A stretch of 42,780 bases of DNA from positions 1 through 42,780 of the forward strand of contig JADHZB010000810.1 in NCBI GenBank assembly GCA_015657535.1. The letters run 5' to 3'. The notes beneath the pieces were generated by a model. It saw only the letters and a list, made by a program, of their open reading frames with translations, did not search any database and was not told the DNA's origin. Made by a program: the position numbers and the translations under genes. Within the stretch, counting starts at the first letter, position 1. The number at the start of each line of letters is the position of its first letter. Of the stretch, positions 35,601 to 42,780 are shown one piece after another. This DNA comes from Nephromyces sp. MM_2019 (taxonomy: Eukaryota; Apicomplexa; Aconoidasida; Nephromycida).

Positions 35601-38600
35601 CACATAAAAACAAACTCGCCTACATACGCACACATACTGCAAGACTACTTCTCTCTTGCTAACTCTCCCAGTGTGTGCAATACTCTCTCTGAATACGGAC
35701 TGGATCTTTCTTCTCCTCATACGACGGCAACAGCTTTCTTTGACTTTATCGCAATGATGTTGAAGAGTTTTATCGAAGAAACTGAAGACGCGCACACAGA
35801 AAAAATCTTCAAAATTGCTTTTTCAGTTGGATTTCCTTGCGATCAGCAAGTTAGTAGAGATGCAAGGGTCTTTGTGTGCATGTATGTGAAAGAGTGGGGC
35901 CGAAAGGTGTGTTATGTGTGCCAGAGTGAGGCTGGCAGGTTTGCTGCGTGTGTGCAAGAGTGAGGCTAGAAGGTTTTTTTATGTCGAGGAAGAGTGAGGC
36001 TTGAAGGTGTGTTGTGTCTGTATATTGTTGGTGAGGCACGGTGTTATGCTTTCCTTTATGGGTGAAGATGAAGCTTTCCGATATATTTGCTGTGGGTACA
36101 AACAAGGGAGGCTCTCTCATCTATGTTATGTGTTGATGCTGTACGTACACCTCCTGCGATGCGTTTTCCTCTTGTATTAGTGTAAATACACCTCCTCTCA
36201 TACATGTATTGATATCCTTCAAGCACGCATACCCATACAAAACACACGCACACACAAGCCAGCTGCACGCACACACACTTTTGTGCTGAAAACTTGAAAT
36301 CACAGGGCCTTGATACTGCAACGATAATCTCTTGGTCGAAGGATTTTCAGACTGGAAGAGATACTGATGATAAGGTAGAGGGTAAAGATATCGGAAAACT
36401 TTTTAAGGAGGCCTTAAAGCGGAAGGGAGTGCCAGCTGAGTTGAAGATAATAGTAAACGACTGTGTAGGTACACCCAGCATCAAGCAAAGCTTGTGTAGT
36501 TAGCAATCATAACATTTTTTTCAGAGAAAATTGCGTATCACATCTCTCTCGTATGAACTTTGTGTATGTGCTTCATTTATGTGATTGTGGGATGTTGCTG
36601 TGTGCGTATGTGTGCATCTCATTGATTTATGTGATTATGGCTATTTTTTAATTGCGTATATATGTGTTTGTGTGTTTCCTCGATTTATGCAATTGCATTT
36701 CCTTACTCGTCTTGTGTGTGTATTCCTCTGATTCGTCACTCTATGCCTCCTCTACAGAATATCAATTTTTTCTCGAAACCCCACCCCAGTACGCATACAT
36801 ATATTCACTCCACATCTTCGAGACTCTCCACACTGTACATACACTCATTCCACGCACACACTGCAATTTCTGATTAACTTTTTCTTCTCATGTGTGTGTG
36901 TGTGTGTGTGTGAATTTTTCTCCCTCTTTCCTCCCTCACAGGTTGGAGCACTGAGTGGGGCTAGTTATCTTCATCCTCGAGCTTTTGAAGAAGATCTCAG
37001 CTACATCTCAGTGATTGTTGGGACAGGCTTCAATCTCTGCTACGTAGAAGATGATTTTGAGGCTTTTAACTATGAAAGTTCAGTTATAGCCACTGAGATA
37101 GGAGCGATGAGTGAGGGCTTACCTTTGAGCATTACAGATTTGGCGGTAAGGCTCAGGGATATATGTGGGATTCTAAGAGAGAAGCAGACACACACACATG
37201 CGTTTGTGGGATTCTCTATTGAAAATAGAAGTACACACACAAACCCAGAAACCCTCCCAACACACACGCATCATTTTGAAGCAGATTTGCCCATTTGGTC
37301 CTCAACAGTTCACCCACTATGCGCTCATTGCGATCGCGTTTTCAATGTATATAAATTGGTATCACACCTTCGACCGCTGTATGCTACCAATCTGTGTGTG
37401 TGCTGCATAGCGAGTCTTCTCCCAACCGCTTGTTGCAGTGTACGTACACCCCCTTACACACTGTATTCTTCGTAGGTCGATGCTTTATCTCCACACCCTG
37501 GGAGCTTCCTCTTTGAGAAGCTGATAAGTGGCGAGTATATTGGAAAGGTAGCGACTCAGTTAACCAAAGAAAAATTGGCTGAAAGAGGAATTACAAAGTA
37601 AGAAACTGTGCTGAGAAATTTAGAGGGGTGTACGTACACCCTATGAGTTTGGTGTGTGTTTGCGCGTGCTTTTTCTCTGATTATTGAATAGCTGCCTTTT
37701 TGGTGAGTTGGGGTGCATAAAATTCGCAGTTTTGTGTGTAAAATCTGCATTTGTTGGTATGCTTTTTTGAGCTGTTTGATGCTTTTTCTTTGAGAGAGTA
37801 GCGGAAAAATGCTGGAATTCGGGCAGGTGATTTTATTAGTAATAGTGTGTGCAGGCCAATGAAGCATGATCAGTTTTGAAATTATGGCTTTAGCGACCTT
37901 TTCAGCAGATGTGGGTATACACACGCAGATACACTGAGAATGCAGTGTACGTACGCGGCTAAAGGGAAGCTCAGCTTACGCTTGGGCGTTAAATCATTTG
38001 TAAACTCTACCTTAAGTGTAGATTCACGCTCTCACACACAATCTGAGGCTACGGTGTACGTGCACTGCTATATGAAGTTCTAGCTTAGGATTGCACATCT
38101 GTTTGCTTTGAGACTCTACCCTGAGTGTATATACACACACACATATCCACCCGCGCTGTCACGCTACAGTGTACGTACACCGCGATATATGGACTCTCAG
38201 CTTACGCATCCATACTTCCTCTGCATCCTTAAGCCAGCACATACACACATGAGCATACGAGTGTACATACACTGAAGCAAATCGCTTTACTTCTAGGGAT
38301 TTATCTAACCTGGAGTTTACCTGTCAAGAGGCAAGCATACTGGCTACAGATACTACCGATTTACTGAGTACTTCGAAGGATTTACTAAGGAAAAAAGCGT
38401 GTGTGTTGGAGCTCTTAGAGTTAGCTCCATGGCTGAAAGAGCAGTTTAAGAAGCAATTCGATCGCTCAGCTACGATGGTTGCGTGTGCAATCCTTGGTGC
38501 AGCGTTGAGGATGAAGGTGAGTATATTTGCACTTCCTCTTCCTGCTTCATCCCTGTATGTATGGATATCAATATTTTTTGCGCATTATTAGGGATGATAG

Positions 38601-39788
38601 CGTGTGTATATACACCCCTGCTTCCCGCTTCATCTCTTTGTGTGTAGATATCGACATGCTGTGCAGCTTAACGTTCGTGGGTTTTTAAAGGGACTTCAAG
38701 AATCGCTGCAAATGCTACCGAACGTTTTACGTTCAATGAAAAGCCTCGTGACTGCGTGTGTGTAAATCTGTGTTTGTGTGTGGCTCTGCGGTCTTTTATG
38801 CGACTCTGTAGTGTAGTGTGTATTTCAGTGCCCTTGTGTGCTTATGCGCTGCCTTGGGCGTTGTGCGTGCTTGTAACCATAAGCTTCTCTGCGTTCGTGT
38901 GCATATGCTCGCTGTGCGTCTAAGCCATGAGTATCTCTGTGTCTGTGTGCGAGTCTCTGCCAATCCGCATTTGTGTGTGTGTGCACGCATATCCCTAGGT
39001 GTGCGCATCCTTCCTTGTGTATGTTCGCATATGCTTGCGTGTGTCCGTATATCCCTGTGTGTGTCTGTATATGCTTGTGTGTGTCCGTACATCCTTGTGT
39101 ATGCTCACATATGCTTTTATGTGTGCGTCTATCCTTGTTTGTGTCCGTATATGCTTGTTTGTGTGCATATGCCTATACATCCTTGTGTGTGTCCATATAT
39201 CCTTGTGTGTGTGCGTATGTCCTGGTGCATATGCCTATACATCCTTGTGTGTGTCCATATATCCTTGTGTGTGTGCGTATGTCCTGGTGCATATGCCTAT
39301 ACATCCTTGTGTGTGTCCATATATCCTTGTGTGTGTGCGTATGTCCTGGTGCATATGCCTATAAATCCTTGTGTGTGTGCGTATATCTTTGAGGTTTCCC
39401 CAATATCGGCGCCTCTAAATTGTGGCTGAGCACGATTTAGATGTTTTGCCACTTTTTGTGCGTGCTAATCCGCCCAGTCTTCCCCCTACCAGGTGTACAT
39501 ACACTCACCCTAATAGTATACCACCAACAATAACAAAAAGCTGCTATTGTTGTCATTTCTTTCTCCTACTTCTACACACAGAAACACCGAAGAAACAGGA
39601 AGATTGTGTGTGGAATGGATGGATCTCTAGTGACTAAGAACGAGTGGTACGTAGAGGAGATAAGAAGGCAGTTAAGGCTGGTTTCCGAGTATATTCCTGG
39701 GGACCCTGCGAAGTCAATTACGTTGAATGTGAGTGAAGATAGCTCAGGCATGGGCTTGGCAGCTCTGTGTGCGGCGCTGAAAGAGTGA
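32655..39788 (+). CDS. Hexokinase, nine exons, 486 aa
   Basis: Exons: 32655-32735, 34011-34202, 34778-34875, 35672-35849, 36306-36464, 36942-37145, 37476-37597, 38297-38516 and 39582-39788. All eight introns are GT-AG and every join keeps phase, summing to 487 codons with TGA. The length matches the usual 450-500 residues. Hexokinase phosphorylates glucose with ATP, the first step of glycolysis. Family motifs in order are the phosphate loop NDLGGTN (96-102), FSVGFPCDQQ before 184, GLDTATIISWSKDF (184-197, sugar-binding SK in place of TK), VNDC with catalytic Asp235, VGTGFNLCYVE (262-272), TEIGA (287-291, usually TEWGA), LFEKLISGEYIG, GMDGS (429-433) and SEDSSGMG (469-476). Residues 28-80 are a charged, less conserved extension. 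Some substrate-site residues differ from textbook enzymes but the catalytic Asp and ATP loops are intact. Introns are TG-rich on the sense strand, several with a CA-rich 3' half. Confidence 0.95.
35142..35230. repeat. GTGTGTGCCTTGATGC tandem repeat in hexokinase intron 3
   Basis: Three to four copies of a unit of about 19 bp (GTGTGTGCCTTGATGC plus variable TG), within the TG-rich 5' half of the intron at 34876-35671. Confidence 0.7.
36138..39504. repeat. Cluster of GTGTACRTACAC palindromes in hexokinase introns
   Basis: Near-perfect copies of a 12-bp palindrome lie in introns 4 to 8: near 36141, 36836, 37437, 37627, 37944, 38049 (variant), 38165, 38262 and 39490. Further copies lie near 34568 (intron 2) and elsewhere in the window. 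Intron 7 alone holds five. Variants with GTGTATATACAC occur near 38106 and 38600. The element is strictly intronic in this gene. Confidence 0.75.
39165..39381. repeat. 62-bp tandem repeat in hexokinase intron 8
   Basis: Three copies with no difference that I can see (39165-39226, 39227-39288, 39289-39350), plus a partial fourth. Each contains GCATATGCCTATACATCC followed by TG-rich sequence. The flanks (38960-39165) hold looser versions of the same pattern. The identity of the copies suggests recent expansion or an assembly effect. Confidence 0.9.
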
Positions 39789-42140
39789 TATGCTGCTGGT
39801 TATGGCATATACACACTCATTTTGGTTCTTTTTTCCGCTTCAGCTCATCTGGAGGGTTGTATGTACACTGAGGGGTTTTTTTTTATTTGATGAGGAGTAG
39901 AGGGAGGGCTGGAGGTGTGTAGACGGTTTGTTTGGTATGTTGGATGAAGAGCAGGGAAGGGGGGGGACTGGGTGTATGTGTCTTACTGAGCAGGCTTGTT
40001 TGATATGTTGGGGACCAAGAACACAATTTCAGGGTAGTCTTTAGTTTGAAGATAAGTGTGAGTGTGTTCGAAGGGGAGTGTGTGCTGATTACAGCCGAAA
40101 GATAGAGGCATCATTTCAAAGGGTTATTGAACCCCTTTTTTTGTATAAGAATGCTTTTACATGAGCTGTATGAGTGCGTGTGTGCAAGGATAAAAAGATG
40201 ATTTCCAGCGTCAACGCCCACACAGATTGCATCAACGTACACCCGTATGGCATCAATGCACAAGCACTGTATCAACGCGCACACAAACGACATCAAAGCA
40301 TACAGACTCCGTATCAATGCATACGCATGCAGCATCAATGCACACACGGCATCAAAGGACGCACACACAGGGCATCCATGCGCACACACACAATCAATGC
40401 ACAGAGACATGGGGACAACACACACAGGGCAGCAGCGCAAGCACACGGCATTAAAGACACACATAATGTAGCAAAGCACACACGGTACCAACGTACTGAT
40501 ATATGAAGTTGTAATGAGGGTATCGCTACAAGTATAACTTCTATCGCAGACCGAGAGGAGGCGCAGCCGTCTGTAGGCCTTATGTTAGGCTTGCTGACTA
40601 GACTTAGGTGTTTTAAGTTAGCTACGCAGATCTCTTTGGGGTTAGCTTACCATGCATGTGTGTGCAATGGGTGTGCGTGTGTAACGTGTGTGCGCGTTCG
40701 TAGTGTGCCTATAGTCAGTATGTGTGTGTAATGGGTGTGTGTGCACGCATGCAACTGGCTTGTACGTGCATTGAGAATATGTGCGTAATAATTGTGTTTG
40801 CGCACTCGAGAATGGTGTGTATCAAGTGGGTGTGTACGTACATTGTGTGTATGATGCGTATGCATTAGCTTTGCGCATTACGGTACTCATATGTGGATGC
40901 GTTGAAATTTGTGTGTGTCGAGGAATTTGCGTGTGCATGTATGCGCTGATATGACCTTTTCGTGTTTATTTGCGCTGCACGCACCTGTGTGCTCATGGCA
41001 AAAATGCTAGCTTTATGCTCTATAGCTCGTATATAGGCTGTATGTACACTCAAAGAACTAGGAAAATGTGTTTTTCTCTTCATTAGAGTGCGTGTGTGTA
41101 GCCTAGGTGTCAACAAGCCCCACACAGAATGCAGGTTATAAGGGGACTACAGAACGGCAAAGGCTTATGAGCCAACAAACTTCAGCATATATACTGGATA
41201 ACTATACATCCTCACAGGCACAAACACGCACACACCAGAGGAGCACACAGACATACACACTTTTATGTGTGCACATAAAAAAAAGCACAAAATATGATCA
41301 GAGGAACGTCAACACTCTGGTAGAGCAACAGCCATCCACCCACCTAAACACGAAGACTCACCTAAATACACACAGATTCACCTAAGCACACACACTAACA
41401 CACTTAAACACACACTAAGACCCATCTACACGCGGCCACCTAAATACAACCAACACGCATACAAGATGAAACACGCACACACGCAACTCACCCACAAAAC
41501 AACCCCACCACCCCCCCCACTACTCCTAACTGCCCAACGTACACATACAAGTCGCACTCCTAATCAAAATCACCCACACACACAGCTTCAGTCCCCAAAA
41601 CAGCGAATTTTCCGCTGTCTTCTGTGCTGCTCGATGTACATACACTCTCAAAAGGATAGCGATAAAAAGGCTAACCGTTTGCTCGTCTTTAAAAGATTTT
41701 TCTGCACACAAAACTTCCATCTCATCTTCTTCAAAGCCTTTCAAGCATCTCAGCTTTGAAGAGATCTTCATATGATACCTTATGGCAGCGCGGAAGCACA
41801 AACACACAGGCAGCTTTAGCAACACACAAAGACGATTAACTAGAGAGTCCACGGAAAAACATAGGGAGAATAAGGGGGAAAACCTATGATAAAAGGCAAG
41901 AAGAAGCAAAAGAAGCTCTTCCTCTAGCACAGCTCATTAGCTACCCCTAATTCATGTACTCTGGCCATCTGCTATAGTTGCGTTACCTTTTTAAGTGCAT
42001 AGGAAGCTGGGAACGCACACACACAAACAAACACACGCGCGTAGAATGAGTGACAACCAGGAACACACGGGCTATGGCATGCTGTGGTAGGCAGAAAACC
42101 GCTCAAAGCGAAGGGCAAAATGCAGGGGATAGGAAAGTGA
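39789..42140. other. Spacer with CA- and TG-rich blocks, no gene recognised
   Basis: Downstream of the hexokinase stop. CA-rich blocks (40200-40490, 41215-41480) alternate with a TG-rich block (40655-40960). Palindrome-like copies occur near 39857, 40829, 41040 and 41635. A possible minus-strand exon lies around 41640-41790, where segments such as VSYEDLFKAEMLERL or CLKGFEEDEMEVLC can be read, but no chain of exons was found. Confidence 0.4.
40205..40490. repeat. Degenerate GCATCAATGCACACAC repeat
   Basis: About a dozen imperfect copies of a 20-25 bp unit built on RYATCAAYGCACACAC, on the plus strand. All three plus-strand frames stay open through it, giving His/Thr/Gln-rich spurious proteins. 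Confidence 0.7.
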
Positions 42141-42154
42141 CAGAAACGTGCACA

Positions 42155-42780
42155 AACTGTAAAGCATAGAGAGAAGCGCACACACACTGGAAACAGTAGA
42201 GAGAAGCGCACACACACTGGAAACAGTAGAGAGAAGCGCACACACCGCAAAGTATAGAGAAGTGCGCACACACTGGAAACAGTAGAGAGAAGCGCACACA
42301 CCAGAAACAGTAGAGAGAAGTGCGCACACACTGGAAACAGTAGAGAGAAGCGCACACACCGCAAAGCATAGAGAAGTGCGCACACACTGGAAACAGTAGA
42401 GAGAAGTGCGCACACCGCAAAGCATAGAGAGAAGCGCACACACTGGAAACAGTAGAGAGAAGCGCGCACACCGCAAAGTAGAGAGAAGTGCGCACACACT
42501 GGAAACAGTAGAGAGAAGCGCGCACACCGCAAAGTAGAGAGAAGTGCGCACACACTGGAAACAGTAGAGAGAAGCGCACACACCAGAAACAGTAGAGAGA
42601 AGCGCGCACACCGCAAAGTAGAGAGAAGTGCGCACACACTGGAAACAGTAGAGAGAAGCGCACAAACCGCAAAGTATAGAGAAGTGCGCACACACCGCAA
42701 AGCATAGAGAGAAGCGCACACACCGCAAAGCATAGAGAGAAGCGCACACACCGCAAAGCATAGAGAGAACAGCACACACC
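42155..42780. repeat. Minisatellite of 28-30 bp units, runs off the window
   Basis: More than 20 units in at least three types: GCGCACACACACTGGAAACAG plus TAGAGAGAA, GCGCACACACCGCAAAGCATA plus GAGAGAA, and a GCGCACACACCAGAAACAG form. The types are interspersed rather than blocked, as in minisatellites evolving by unequal exchange. All three minus-strand frames stay open across it, so the long frames are a composition effect unless shown otherwise. On the minus strand each ACTGG-type unit contains TTCTCTCTACTGTTTCCAG, which looks like a 3' splice site. Confidence 0.9.

Noticed and set aside
38818..39429. Long Cys/Val-rich open frames in TG tracts (also at 580-1013, 2464-2717, 4088-4448, 31329-31629)
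   Set aside because: They translate (TG)n-type repeats, are open in several frames at once, and here lie inside a hexokinase intron. No coding bias or family match.
42155..42780. CRISPR-like array of about 30-bp repeats
   Set aside because: Units are contiguous with no unique spacers, vary between types, and lie in a eukaryotic intron-bearing genome. It is a minisatellite.
1..42780. A mobile element, viral insertion or bacterial-type gene cluster
   Set aside because: I found no transposase, integrase, reverse transcriptase, capsid or operon-like gene run. The recognised genes are ordinary eukaryotic ones. I also found no tRNA or rRNA gene by eye, though I cannot exclude one.

Overview
This window looks like nuclear DNA of an intron-rich protist, most likely an alveolate close to the apicomplexans. 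That placement is an inference from gene content: a hexokinase, a degenerate second ribonucleotide reductase small subunit and a LanC-like protein. I did not identify the species. Coding sequence is cut into many short exons, from 33 nt up to about 1.4 kb, with mostly GT-AG introns. The standard genetic code fits (TAA, TAG and TGA all end genes). Introns and spacers are packed with TG/CA-rich tracts. These tracts produce many long spurious open frames rich in Cys/Val or Thr/His, and I left those out.

Layout. About 0.4-2.9 kb: exons of a minus-strand RCC1-repeat protein. 3.48-3.66 kb: two small exons ending another minus-strand gene. 5.07-6.43 kb: a complete three-exon plus-strand gene for a 103-residue very basic protein. 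9.33-11.99 kb: an 884-codon uninterrupted plus-strand frame of unknown function. 14.63-17.24 kb: a two-exon minus-strand LanC-like (LANCL) gene. 20.84-21.98 kb: the 3' exons of an unrecognised plus-strand gene, which meets a minus-strand gene (exons seen between 24.67 and 21.97 kb, probably a membrane protein) tail to tail. 25.47-30.89 kb: an eight-exon minus-strand ribonucleotide reductase R2-like gene. 32.66-39.79 kb: a complete nine-exon plus-strand hexokinase of 486 residues. 39.8-42.78 kb: repeats, ending in a minisatellite that runs off the window.

No operon-like or cluster logic links these genes. They appear to be ordinary housekeeping loci: glucose phosphorylation, dNTP synthesis, an RCC1-type scaffold, LanC-like glutathione chemistry and a small basic protein. 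The R2-like and hexokinase genes are divergent and share a 1.76-kb spacer.

The most unusual signals are in the non-coding sequence. Introns carry TG-rich tracts mainly on the sense strand, whichever way the gene runs. Several hexokinase introns have a TG-rich 5' half facing a CA-rich 3' half. A palindrome close to GTGTACRTACAC recurs in introns and often sits at or just before 3' splice sites. The R2-like protein has lost two of six metal ligands but keeps the radical tyrosine and the C-terminal R1-docking tail. All exon models were made by eye from splice signals, reading phase and family alignment from memory; none has transcript support.
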